Below are positions 1 through 7,677 of a stretch of DNA of 20,313 nucleotides, one piece after another. This DNA is from Dehalococcoidia bacterium (GTDB lineage: Bacteria > Chloroflexota > Dehalococcoidia > SZUA-161), in NCBI GenBank assembly GCA_014859215.1, contig JACUUS010000019.1, positions 1 through 20,313 of the forward strand, written 5' to 3'. Both the position numbers and the translations under genes were made by a program. A model generated the notes under the pieces. The model was not told the origin of the DNA. It did not search any database and was given only the letters and a program-made list of their open reading frames with translations. Position 1 is the first letter of the stretch. Each line of letters starts with the position of its first letter.

Positions 1-316
1 CTTGGCGTTGGGACTGACGGACTGTCTTGTTTCCTGGAGTTGATCTTATTCTGGCCGGTTAGTCCGCCATATTTTCTGCGGACTGCTAGTTTTTACCACT
101 TTTCCGCCGCTTTGTCAAGCCCTGTCCTTGAGGAGTGTCGGGATGGATTACGAAAGTACGGGCAACTGCAAACCACAGGTGGGGGCCAGGCGGGTGGAAG
201 TAACCGGTACTTGAGAGTGAATGCAGTCCGGACCGGACTCCGGCGCTGATGTCGAGACTGTTGTCGCGGGGCTCACGACGTCCGGTCAGCGGAAGCGCGT
301 GGAAAGGGCGCTGTTC
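1..316. other. non-coding stretch at the left edge
   Basis: I see no convincing gene here. Open frames on the plus strand are short or run antisense into the amidohydrolase gene. It holds a plus-strand hairpin terminator at 61-94. It also holds a short inverted repeat at 225-239 (AGTCCGG, one base, CCGGACT), which could be a protein-binding palindrome or a small stem downstream of the minus-strand amidohydrolase. No T-run follows the inverted repeat on the minus strand, so I do not call it a terminator. Confidence 0.5.
61..94 (+). terminator. rho-independent terminator of a gene outside the window
   Basis: A 7-bp perfect stem (AGTCCGC at 61-67, GCGGACT at 78-84) with a 10-base loop is followed by a T-rich tail ending in five T at 90-94. 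Read on the plus strand it would end a transcript entering from the left, convergent to the amidohydrolase gene. The minus-strand reading lacks a T-run. Confidence 0.55.
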
Positions 317-1177
317 TTACAGCTTGAATACCCTGACCGCGTTTTCCCGCAGGAACTTCGGCCATATGTGATCGCGCAGAGGCAGCTCCTCGACACCATT
401 CTTGAGAACGTGGAAGTCGATGTAGGGATAGTAACCCGCGTACATGACCTGGTCCTTGCCTCTGGTATTGGCGTAGTGGATTATGTCTTTGGGAATATAC
501 TTCGGGACCATGGCGGACGTGGAGTAATAGAGGTTCGGCCACTTGAGCATAAGGCTGATGCAGACCGCTTCCCAGGGCATGCCGCCGTGGCGCATCACCA
601 CGCGCAGCTCGGGGAAGAACCAGCATACTTCATCGAGGTACATCGGGTTCTGGCAGTCGCCGGGTACGCGCGGCCCCGGCATACCCGCATAGAGGATGAT
701 CGGTATGTCCAGCTCCACGCACTTGGCGTAGACGGGATAGTACATGTTGTCGCTGTAAGGGCGCTGTATCTCGAAAGCGCACACGGACTCCGCCTTTATT
801 CCACTGTGGTTCTTCACCAGCTTCTCCAGCTTGCTCACGTGGTCCATGCCGAAATACGGGTTTAGATGGACATAGCCGAAGAACCTGTCAGGGTACTGCT
901 CGATCACTTCGAGGTTGGGGCCGTGGTCATCCTCGACTGATACTCCCACCAGGCCTTTTTCAACGCCGACCTCGTCCATCAAAGCGATGATATCTTTCAG
1001 CATCGCCCCTCGCTCGATGGCGTCGCGCGACCCTTTGAAGAAGTGCTCGGCCGGTTGCACATAGGACTTGCTCTCTTCGTCCCTGAGCAGACCCTGCTCG
1101 AGCCACTTTCTGAGCATCGCCGCCTCTCCTCCCTCGTGCAGTCCCATCATGCAGTCTATCGTGGGGATACCTTTCAT
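317..1177 (-). CDS. amidohydrolase-2 family protein with altered metal site
   Basis: A 286-residue protein of the amidohydrolase_2 type (TIM-barrel, decarboxylase/lactonase-like; metal-dependent hydrolysis or decarboxylation of small carboxylic acids is usual in the family). The frame opens further to 1261, but I start at ATG 1177 because AGGAGAGG sits a few bases upstream and the fold begins there. Family features seen: an N-terminal strand ending in IDCMMG (5'-end of the barrel, residues 7-12), GYVHLNP (101-107), and MRHGG (195-199) followed by PW. Several usual ligands are replaced. The N-terminal HxH position reads CMM, the strand usually carrying an active-site His reads IILYAG (160-165), and the usual GSDxP loop reads AGYYP (247-251). 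It is therefore probably a divergent or metal-free member; substrate unknown. It lies downstream of the histidine kinase on the same strand with a 217-base gap. Confidence 0.8.
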   Translation of the reverse strand: MKGIPTIDCMMGLHEGGEAAMLRKWLEQGLLRDEESKSYVQPAEHFFKGSRDAIERGAMLKDIIALMDEVGVEKGLVGVSVEDDHGPNLEVIEQYPDRFFGYVHLNPYFGMDHVSKLEKLVKNHSGIKAESVCAFEIQRPYSDNMYYPVYAKCVELDIPIILYAGMPGPRVPGDCQNPMYLDEVCWFFPELRVVMRHGGMPWEAVCISLMLKWPNLYYSTSAMVPKYIPKDIIHYANTRGKDQVMYAGYYPYIDFHVLKNGVEELPLRDHIWPKFLRENAVRVFKL

Positions 1178-1394
1178 TTTCGACCTCTCCTGCGTGGATT
1201 TGGGCCGGAATGGTGTTGGCGGGCTATCGCCTGACGGGGAAGTTGGTGGGCGGCGGAACACGCCTGCTAAACGTTGACTCTACTTTCGAGGCGGATTCTA
1301 GTGCAAGCCGCACCTGGTGTCAAGGATTTCCTGGGGCATGGCATCTTTGCTGAATACAACGCATGCTGTGGTCGGAAAGCCCGCAACTGATTAA

Positions 1395-2735
1395 TCAGGG
1401 GCTGTTCTCCGTGGTGACAGGTATTTCTACTACAAAGGTAGCTCCCTTTCCGGGCTTGCTTTGCGCAGATATGTGCCCGCCATGCTCGCGGACAATACCG
1501 TAGCTTATACTCAGGCCCAACCCCGTTCCTTTGCCGACTTCCTTCGTGGTGAAAAAGGGATCAAAAAGACGCTTCAAATTCTCTTCTGAAATACCGGGAC
1601 CGTTATCCCTGAAGTGTATGCGGATCATTCCGCCGGTTCTCTCAGTCTTGACGAGAAGCCTGCCCTTACCGTGCGCTTCTGTCATAGCTTGCTGGGCATT
1701 GACTATGATGTTAAGGAACACCTGCTTCATCTGGTGCGCATCGGCCATTGTCAACGGAATACCGGGGCTGAAGTCTCGTATCACCTGGATTTTGTTCACC
1801 TTCAGGTGGCGGGCGTGCAATTCCAGAGCTTCTTCCAGCACACGGTTCACAGAAACAAGCGCCTTCTCCGCCTTGTTCTTTCGGGCAAAGGACAGGAGGT
1901 TGGCAATAATCCTGCCCGCCCTTTGCGCCTGTCTGTGGATTATCTCGATATCGTTTCTTGCAGTGTCATCCAGGTCTTCCCTTTCTTTCAGCGTCTCAGC
2001 GTACATTCCGATAGCCGCAAGCGGGTTATTGAGCTCGTGGGCCGCACCCGCCACAAGCTCACCGAGGGCAGCCAGATGCCTGGAAAGATATAGCTGCTGC
2101 TCCATGGTCTTACGGTCGGTGATATCGCGCATTACCGCCAGAAGGGCATCTACCTTCCCGTCAGTCCCTCGCAGCGCGGAACAATTGATTTCGACCGGGA
2201 CCGTGGAACCGTCTTTGCGAATCAGAGTCAGATCAAGTCTACGTGATCGCTGCAGTCTTCCGCTCTCCAGTTCCTCCCTTTTCAATTCCTGATCGAGAAC
2301 GCTCATAGCCAGGCGAAAAGATTCCGGGGCGAAAACCTCCTCCATGCTCTTCGCCATAGCCTCCTCCACGGTATAACCCAGCAGGCGCTTAACCGAAGGC
2401 GTAACGAAGGTCAACCTCATTTCCATGTCAACGGTCCATATGACGTCAGCCATGTTCTCTGCCAGCAGCCGGACGTCCTTCAGGCTGTCAAGATCGGAGC
2501 GGAGATCACGGCACTCCTCCCTGCTCTGGCGCAACGCCTCCTCAGCCGACCAGCGTGCCTTTCTCTCCTGCTCAAGTTGCCCGCCGACTCTGGCCAGTTC
2601 AGCCCTGAGTTCTTGCAGCAGCTTGTCAGGGACATTATCAGGTCCCTTCGTCTTTCCACTGATGCTTTTGCCAGGCTCGAACCTTACGGGAGCCGCAAGA
2701 GGTCTCTTTGGTAATACCTTCCTATCGCCAGCCAT
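1395..2735 (-). CDS. soluble PAS-domain sensor histidine kinase
   Basis: A 446-residue cytoplasmic sensor kinase that autophosphorylates on a His and passes the phosphate to a response regulator. Start chosen at ATG 2735 because a perfect AGGAGG lies 6 bases upstream; the frame opens to 2822. In order: a disordered basic N-terminus; a coiled coil (about 38-90); a PAS domain (about 91-208, ending MRDITDRK); a HisKA dimerisation helix with phospho-acceptor His233 in AAHELNNP; and an HATPase_c domain with N-box (NIIVNAQQA, 342-350), G1 box DNGPGI (377-382), F-box FDPFF (391-395) and G2 box GKGTGLGLS (401-409). All catalytic motifs look intact. There is no membrane segment, so it senses an internal cue, perhaps through PAS. 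No response regulator is in the window, so it is an orphan here. A 12-bp palindrome (1387-1398) overlaps its stop codon. Confidence 0.93.
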   Translation of the reverse strand: MAGDRKVLPKRPLAAPVRFEPGKSISGKTKGPDNVPDKLLQELRAELARVGGQLEQERKARWSAEEALRQSREECRDLRSDLDSLKDVRLLAENMADVIWTVDMEMRLTFVTPSVKRLLGYTVEEAMAKSMEEVFAPESFRLAMSVLDQELKREELESGRLQRSRRLDLTLIRKDGSTVPVEINCSALRGTDGKVDALLAVMRDITDRKTMEQQLYLSRHLAALGELVAGAAHELNNPLAAIGMYAETLKEREDLDDTARNDIEIIHRQAQRAGRIIANLLSFARKNKAEKALVSVNRVLEEALELHARHLKVNKIQVIRDFSPGIPLTMADAHQMKQVFLNIIVNAQQAMTEAHGKGRLLVKTERTGGMIRIHFRDNGPGISEENLKRLFDPFFTTKEVGKGTGLGLSISYGIVREHGGHISAQSKPGKGATFVVEIPVTTENSP

Positions 2736-3118
2736 GAACGGCCTCCTGTCCACCGGGCTTTGATGACGCGGGGGTAATCCACCGGTATATCCGCCCTTAA
2801 CCCGAACACTATCATGGTTCACCTTCGAACTGAATAGTCATATCAATCGAATCGGGATAGCAAAATAGTACGTCTCTGGACCGGCGTGAACGCCCAGGGC
2901 AGGTCGGTGGGTATCAAAAGAGAGGGCTGGGCCAAGCCCGTTTCTAACGCGAGCCCGTTATCCGCGTGAAGGCCCAGGCCGTGGCTCCGAAGCGGGCGAA
3001 ATTGTTTCGTGGGCCTGTATGGCAGGGGTCTGCGCCGGCATTAGGCTGAATCGGTGGGAGCGTTTTCCGGGAAAATGTCAGACAGACCTTCGAAGTTCAG
3101 AAACGGTTGTGATCCGGC

Positions 3119-3168
3119 TTGAAAGTCGGGGAGACAGGACTTGAACCTGCGGTCGCTTGCACCCCATG
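3119..3168 (-). pseudogene. tRNA-Pro 3'-half fragment (possible attachment-site remnant)
   Basis: This 50-base segment matches 9422-9471 at 46 of 50 positions (differences at 3140, 3152, 3153 and 3155). It has the same orientation and includes 7 bases of identical sequence beyond the tRNA 3' end. The T-arm, 3' acceptor strand (CTCCCCG plus discriminator A) and anticodon loop ATGGGGT are kept. Similarity stops at the 5' strand of the anticodon stem. No matching 5' acceptor strand (CGGGGAG) exists upstream, so this cannot fold as a normal tRNA. A short AGCGCAC (minus strand, 3189-3195) resembles a D-arm, so it may instead be a decayed whole tRNA with an insertion. Confidence 0.7.
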
Positions 3169-3432
3169 TTGACTGGAGACAAGCCGGCGTGCGCTGGCTA
3201 AACCAACCGCTTGCATCCTTTCTCGGGCTGGATCGTATTCGAAGTTGCATGTGGTGTCAGAGTGCCCCTCGGTCAATACTTCTGAGGAACCTGGAATAGC
3301 GCGCCAGGTGGGCCGTTTGGCTCTTTGCAGACTTACGGAGGCCAGGGCCCATCCTCGCGATGAAGGCGGCAAAGCTGTCGTCCGCGGCGGCTGTCAGAGG
3401 GCCAGGCGGCGGTCATGCCCGGACATGGGAAC

Positions 3433-3461
3433 TGAACACGGGCTAGGCAAAAGGTTATAAT
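3433..3461 (+). promoter_or_regulatory. sigma70-type promoter for glgA-ppsA
   Basis: A perfect -10 box TATAAT (3456-3461) lies 17 bases after TGAACA (3433-3438, 4 of 6 match to TTGACA). Transcription would begin near 3468, giving a leader of about 40 bases that contains an AGGAGG (3489-3494) before the TTG start of glgA. Confidence 0.55.
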
Positions 3462-3506
3462 GGGGGTGGTGGTTATTGGTGTAAGAGCAGGAGGGACGGG
3501 ATAGTT

Positions 3507-5066
3507 TTGAAGCCGGAAGTCTCCAGCCGGCAAGCCCTGCATGTTGCTATGGCATCGCCGGAAATTGCTCCCTTTGCCAAGACCGGCGGCCTTGGCGATG
3601 TGCTGGGGTCTCTGCCCAAAGCCCTGCAACGGCTCGGGCTTCGAGTCTCCCTCATCATGCCGGCATACCGATCCGTTCTTCGAAGCGGTTTTCCCCTGAC
3701 GGACACCGGTGTCCGCTTCACTGTTCCCATCTCCAACCGTCAGGAGCCAGGGAGTCTCCTGAAGGGTAAGATGGGAGGTGATATTCCGGTATATCTTGTT
3801 CGCGCCGACCGATACTTCGACCGTAACTACCTCTATGGTACCGCAAAAGGGGATTACTCTGACAACGCCGAGCGGTTCACTTTCTTCGCACGAGCCATTC
3901 TGGAGGTCTTGAAGCTTGATCCGCCTTCTATTGTACACGCCCACGACTGGCAGTCGGCTCTCGCTATTGCTTTTCTCGAGACTCAACATTACCTTTATCC
4001 CGAGCTTTGTTCTGCAAAAACGGTCCTCACTGTCCACAATCTGGGGCACCAGGGTATTTTCTGGCACCTCGACTGGCATCTCTTGAATCTTGATTGGAGT
4101 TTCTTCACACCGCGCTATCTGGAGTTTCATGGCAAAATCAACTTTCTCAAAGGTGGTCTTGTCTTCGCTGACGCGATTACTACGGTTAGCCCCACCTATG
4201 CTGAGGAGGTCAAAACTGCCGATCAAGGCTTCGGGTTGGAGGGAGTCTTCCAGGAACGGGCAGCCAGCTTGACTGGCATCCTCAACGGTGCCGATCGCGA
4301 CATTTGGAGCCCGGAGACCGACCCATTCATCGAGAAGAGGTACAGTCTGAGCGATCTTTCGGGGAAACAAGCCTGCAAGGCTGACCTCCAGCGCTGCTTT
4401 TGCCTCCCGGAGAACCCCCACGTCCCGCTTATCGGTATGGTTTCGCGCCTGACAGCGCAAAAGGGGTTCGACCTTCTGAAAGAGACTCTCGGCAAACTGG
4501 TCTCAGGAGGCGTGCAGTTGGCGCTCCTCGGAACAGGAGACAGTCGGTACCGAAAGTTCCTAACCAAGCTATGTATGCAATACCCTGACAACGTCGGGGT
4601 ACGTATTGCTTTTGACGAAACCCTGGCTCACAAGATAATAGCAGGGGCCGACCTGTTCCTTATGCCTTCTCGCTATGAGCCGGGCGGGCTAACCCAAATC
4701 TATAGTCTCAGATATGGAACAATTCCCATTGTCAGAGCCACCGGTGGGCTCAGGGACACTATCGAAGAGTTTGATCCGGAGACAAGAAGAGGTACCGGCT
4801 TCGTCTTTGACCGGTACGACGCGCGTGACCTCTTGGCAGCCGTGGAGCTGGCCCTGGGCCTTTTCAGTCAGAAGGAGGAGTGGGCGGCTTTGATGAGGAA
4901 TGCCATGCAAGCCGATTTCTCCTGGGATCAATCTGCTCGCGCCTATCTTGACCTTTACCGAAATCTATTGGATGCTAATGATGCTTTCCGCGCCGGGGGC
5001 CTCGGCCGTCGAGAACAATTCCATGGTTCGTCCTCAGTTAGAGAACAGAAGGGGGAAGTGATATGA
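3507..5066 (+). CDS. glgA: glycogen synthase (ADP-glucose, GT5)
   Basis: A 519-residue GT-B glycosyltransferase of family GT5 that transfers glucose from ADP-glucose to the non-reducing end of a growing alpha-1,4-glucan in the cytoplasm. The ADP-glucose-binding motif KTGGL is at 25-29, HAHDWQSA lies in the N-terminal Rossmann domain, and the C-terminal domain has SRLTAQKG (313-320) and the catalytic EPGGL (391-395), followed by a GT5-type nucleotide-binding loop. Length fits the family (about 480-520). The start is TTG at 3507, since the conserved domain already begins at residue 11 and an AGGAGG lies 12 bases upstream; the next ATG (3549) would cut the first strand. Its TGA overlaps the ppsA ATG by four bases (ATGA), so the two are translationally coupled. 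The last 25 or so residues are a low-complexity tail. Confidence 0.96.
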   Translation: MKPEVSSRQALHVAMASPEIAPFAKTGGLGDVLGSLPKALQRLGLRVSLIMPAYRSVLRSGFPLTDTGVRFTVPISNRQEPGSLLKGKMGGDIPVYLVRADRYFDRNYLYGTAKGDYSDNAERFTFFARAILEVLKLDPPSIVHAHDWQSALAIAFLETQHYLYPELCSAKTVLTVHNLGHQGIFWHLDWHLLNLDWSFFTPRYLEFHGKINFLKGGLVFADAITTVSPTYAEEVKTADQGFGLEGVFQERAASLTGILNGADRDIWSPETDPFIEKRYSLSDLSGKQACKADLQRCFCLPENPHVPLIGMVSRLTAQKGFDLLKETLGKLVSGGVQLALLGTGDSRYRKFLTKLCMQYPDNVGVRIAFDETLAHKIIAGADLFLMPSRYEPGGLTQIYSLRYGTIPIVRATGGLRDTIEEFDPETRRGTGFVFDRYDARDLLAAVELALGLFSQKEEWAALMRNAMQADFSWDQSARAYLDLYRNLLDANDAFRAGGLGRREQFHGSSSVREQKGEVI

Positions 5067-7474
5067 AGCAAGATGCCAGGTATATTCGCTGGTTTGAAGA
5101 TATCAAGATTGAGGATGTTCCGCTTGTTGGCGGTAAGAATGCCTCTCTCGGAGAGATGTACCGTGAACTTACAGGCCAGGGAGTCAAGATTCCGAATGGG
5201 TTTGCGGTAACTGCCGGGGCATACTGGTATGTACTGCAATCAGCCGGAATTCTTGACGAACTCAAGGATGCCCTGGTGGATCTCGATAAGACTGATCTGG
5301 CTGATCTTATGAAACGGGGGAAAGTAGCCCGCGATCTTATTTTGGGTGCCGGCATTCCCGATGACCTGTGGGCTGAAATAAGGGCCGCCTATGACCGGCT
5401 TTGCGAGGAATACGGCCCGGCTACGGATGTTGCCGTGCGCAGTTCAGCTACGGCAGAAGACCTGCCCACGGCTTCATTTGCCGGCCAGCAGGAGACCTAT
5501 TTGAACATAAGCGGATATCCTGCCCTCAGAGAGGCCTGCAGCAAATGCTTCGCGTCGCTGTTTACGAACCGGGCGATATCCTATCGTATTGATAACAACT
5601 TCGACCATTTCCAGGTAGCCCTCTCTATAGGCATCATGAAGATGGTACGCTCCGACCTGGCTACCAGCGGCGTGGTGTTCACTATTGATACGGAGACGGG
5701 GTTCAGTGACGTCGTTTTCATTACGGCATCCTATGGTCTGGGGGAGAACATTGTCCAGGGAGCTGTCAGCCCTGATGAGTACTATGTATTCAAGCCGACT
5801 TACAGAAAAGGCTGCAGGGCGATAATCAGGAAAAACCTCGGCGGCAAGTCCATCAAAATGATCTACGGCATTAGTGACTCGAAAGTCCTGACGCGAAACG
5901 TGGCGGTTCCAGAGGCGGACCGCAGACGGTTCTGTATCACTGATGACGAGATCCTGACACTGGCCGGCTATGCACTTAAAATAGAAGACCACTATTCGGG
6001 AAAAATTGGAGAGACCCGGCCAATGGATATCGAATGGGCAAAAGACGGGATAAGCGGCGGCCTGTATATAGTTCAGGCTCGACCGGAAACGGTTGAGTCG
6101 CAGAAAGACCTTGATACTCTGGAAACATATCACCTGGATGAGAAGGGCTCCATACTCGTTACAGGTAAGGGTGTGGGGGAGAAGATTGCCAGCGGCAGAA
6201 GCCGCATAATAACCGGTGTGGCCCAGCTTGCTTCGTTCAAACCTGGCGAGATACTGGTATCAGACAGCACCAACCCGGACTGGGAGCCTGTTATGAAGAC
6301 GGCGGCTGCAATTATAAGTAATAGGGGTGGCAGGACCTGCCATGCAGCCATTGTCAGCCGCGAGCTCGGCATCCCGGCGGTGGTCGGCGCCGGCGATGCT
6401 ACGGAAAGAATCCATACTGGACAGGAAGTCACAGTCAGCTGTGCCGAGGGCGATCAAGGTGTAGTATATGAGGGCATTCTCCCGTTTCATATTGAGCGTC
6501 TCAGCCTCCAGGATCTCCGGCGGCCAAAAACAGAGATCATGCTGAACCTCGGCAATCCCGAACAAGCCTTTTCCCTATCCAAGATTCCCAACGACGGTGT
6601 CGGCCTGGCACGTATGGAGTTCATCGTCAATAGTTACATCAAGGTTCATCCTATGGCTCTTATCCACCCTGAGAATATCGCGGATGAGGCAGAGCGGAGG
6701 CAATTAGACGAGCTTACCTTCGGCTATCAAGACAAAGAAGATTACTTTGTTGAAAAACTGGCCCATGGTGTCGGGACTATCGCAGCGGCTTTCTATCCGA
6801 AGCCTGTTATAGTGCGCATGAGTGACTTCAAGACCAATGAATACGCCTATCTCATCGGGGGACGCAGCTTCGAACCAGTGGAAGAGAATCCCATGATAGG
6901 TTTTCGTGGTGCCTCTCGGTACTATAATGAACGATACAGGGAAGGCTTTGCGCTAGAGTGCAGGGCGATGAAACGGGTTCGAGAAGAGATGGGATTGACC
7001 AACCTTGTCATAATGGTCCCCTTCTGCCGGCGGTTGGATGAGGGCGAAAGAGTGCTGGCTGAGATGGAGAAGAATGGCTTGAAACGTGGGGAGAACGGGC
7101 TTCAGGTGTATATCATGTGCGAAATTCCAAACAATGTCATCCTGGTTGATGAATTCAGCAAGCTATTTGACGGTTTTTCCATCGGGTCCAACGACCTGAC
7201 CCAACTGGTACTGGGGGTTGACCGTGACTCGGCACTCGTGGCCCATAATTTTGATGAACGAGACCCTGGGGTGATGAAGATGATTTCCATGGCTATCCAA
7301 GGAGCCAGAAGAAACCACCGTCATATTGGACTCTGCGGCCAGGCGCCGAGCGATTATCCCGAGTTTGCTGAATTCCTGGTGAAAGAAGGAATAAACTCAA
7401 TGTCTCTCAACCCTGACTCGATAATGAAAGTTACCCTTCAGTTAGTTGATATGGAAAATGAATCCTTGAAATAA
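5063..7474 (+). CDS. ppsA: phosphoenolpyruvate synthase (pyruvate, water dikinase)
   Basis: An 803-residue PEP synthase converting pyruvate, ATP and water to PEP, AMP and phosphate, the entry step of gluconeogenesis from pyruvate. Seen: the N-terminal ATP-grasp domain opening with VPLVGGKNASLGEM (about residues 18-31); the swivelling phosphohistidine domain with GGRTCHAAI and catalytic His427; and the C-terminal PEP/pyruvate TIM barrel with GSNDLTQL (708-715) and the catalytic Cys758 in LCGQAPSDYP. The length (about 800, as in E. coli PpsA) and ending favour PEP synthase over pyruvate phosphate dikinase (about 880). It is coupled to glgA by a 4-base overlap and has a purine-rich AGGGGGAAG ribosome site inside the end of glgA. 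Linking it to glycogen synthase suggests that carbon from pyruvate is pushed toward storage glucan. Confidence 0.95.
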   Translation: MKQDARYIRWFEDIKIEDVPLVGGKNASLGEMYRELTGQGVKIPNGFAVTAGAYWYVLQSAGILDELKDALVDLDKTDLADLMKRGKVARDLILGAGIPDDLWAEIRAAYDRLCEEYGPATDVAVRSSATAEDLPTASFAGQQETYLNISGYPALREACSKCFASLFTNRAISYRIDNNFDHFQVALSIGIMKMVRSDLATSGVVFTIDTETGFSDVVFITASYGLGENIVQGAVSPDEYYVFKPTYRKGCRAIIRKNLGGKSIKMIYGISDSKVLTRNVAVPEADRRRFCITDDEILTLAGYALKIEDHYSGKIGETRPMDIEWAKDGISGGLYIVQARPETVESQKDLDTLETYHLDEKGSILVTGKGVGEKIASGRSRIITGVAQLASFKPGEILVSDSTNPDWEPVMKTAAAIISNRGGRTCHAAIVSRELGIPAVVGAGDATERIHTGQEVTVSCAEGDQGVVYEGILPFHIERLSLQDLRRPKTEIMLNLGNPEQAFSLSKIPNDGVGLARMEFIVNSYIKVHPMALIHPENIADEAERRQLDELTFGYQDKEDYFVEKLAHGVGTIAAAFYPKPVIVRMSDFKTNEYAYLIGGRSFEPVEENPMIGFRGASRYYNERYREGFALECRAMKRVREEMGLTNLVIMVPFCRRLDEGERVLAEMEKNGLKRGENGLQVYIMCEIPNNVILVDEFSKLFDGFSIGSNDLTQLVLGVDRDSALVAHNFDERDPGVMKMISMAIQGARRNHRHIGLCGQAPSDYPEFAEFLVKEGINSMSLNPDSIMKVTLQLVDMENESLK

Positions 7475-7634
7475 ATGCCAAAGGGTTGGCTACATTCGCG
7501 GGGTTTACGTCGCTCGGATGATGCGTGGCGGCGGCTCGGATTTGCAGCTTAATATAGCTCTTGATCCCATTGACGGGACTCCCTACTGCAAGAGGTCTTC
7601 CCGGAGCTATCTCTGTAATAGTGCTTTCGGTTGA

Positions 7635-7670
7635 GGGGCACGATGAACTGCCCCAGGCAATTTGTTTTCT
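7635..7670 (+). terminator. probable terminator after ppsA
   Basis: A 6-bp stem GGGGCA (7635-7640) / TGCCCC (7649-7654) with an 8-base loop is followed by a T-rich stretch (7661-7670). It lies about 160 bases after ppsA, just before the convergent end of glgC. The T-run starts six bases after the stem, so it is not ideal. Confidence 0.4.
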
Positions 7671-7677
7671 AATCCCA

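Larger units (their letters stand above)
2736..3506. other. non-coding region between divergent kinase and glgA genes
   Basis: This 771-base stretch has no convincing gene; the open frames at 3041-3460 are translations of tRNA-like sequence or antisense shadows. It contains GC-rich inverted repeats: a CTGG/CCAG plus GCG/CGC hairpin at 2876-2897, and GGGCT/AGCCC about 40 bases further on. It also contains a partial tRNA-Pro copy at 3119-3168 and the glgA promoter at 3433-3461. I looked for a riboswitch, SRP RNA, RNase P and tmRNA signatures by eye and recognised none. Confidence 0.6.

Noticed and set aside
221..240. Minus-strand terminator for the amidohydrolase at the 225-239 inverted repeat
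   Set aside because: One-base loop in the best pairing and no T-run after it.
221..865. 214-codon plus-strand frame over the amidohydrolase
   Set aside because: Antisense shadow; the minus strand carries conserved barrel motifs and a strong ribosome site.
3126..3226. A second complete tRNA gene
   Set aside because: The T-arm and 3' acceptor are present, but there is no 5' strand complementary to CTCCCCG and the anticodon stem is disrupted by extra bases.
3041..3372. Small minus-strand frames with RRFKSCLPDF or GSSPVSPTF-like strings
   Set aside because: These strings are translations of the tRNA T-arm; the same motifs appear in frames over the genuine tRNA-Pro at 9429-9502.
3333..4460. 375-codon minus-strand frame over the start of glgA
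   Set aside because: No recognisable domain, and it is antisense to clear GT5 motifs.
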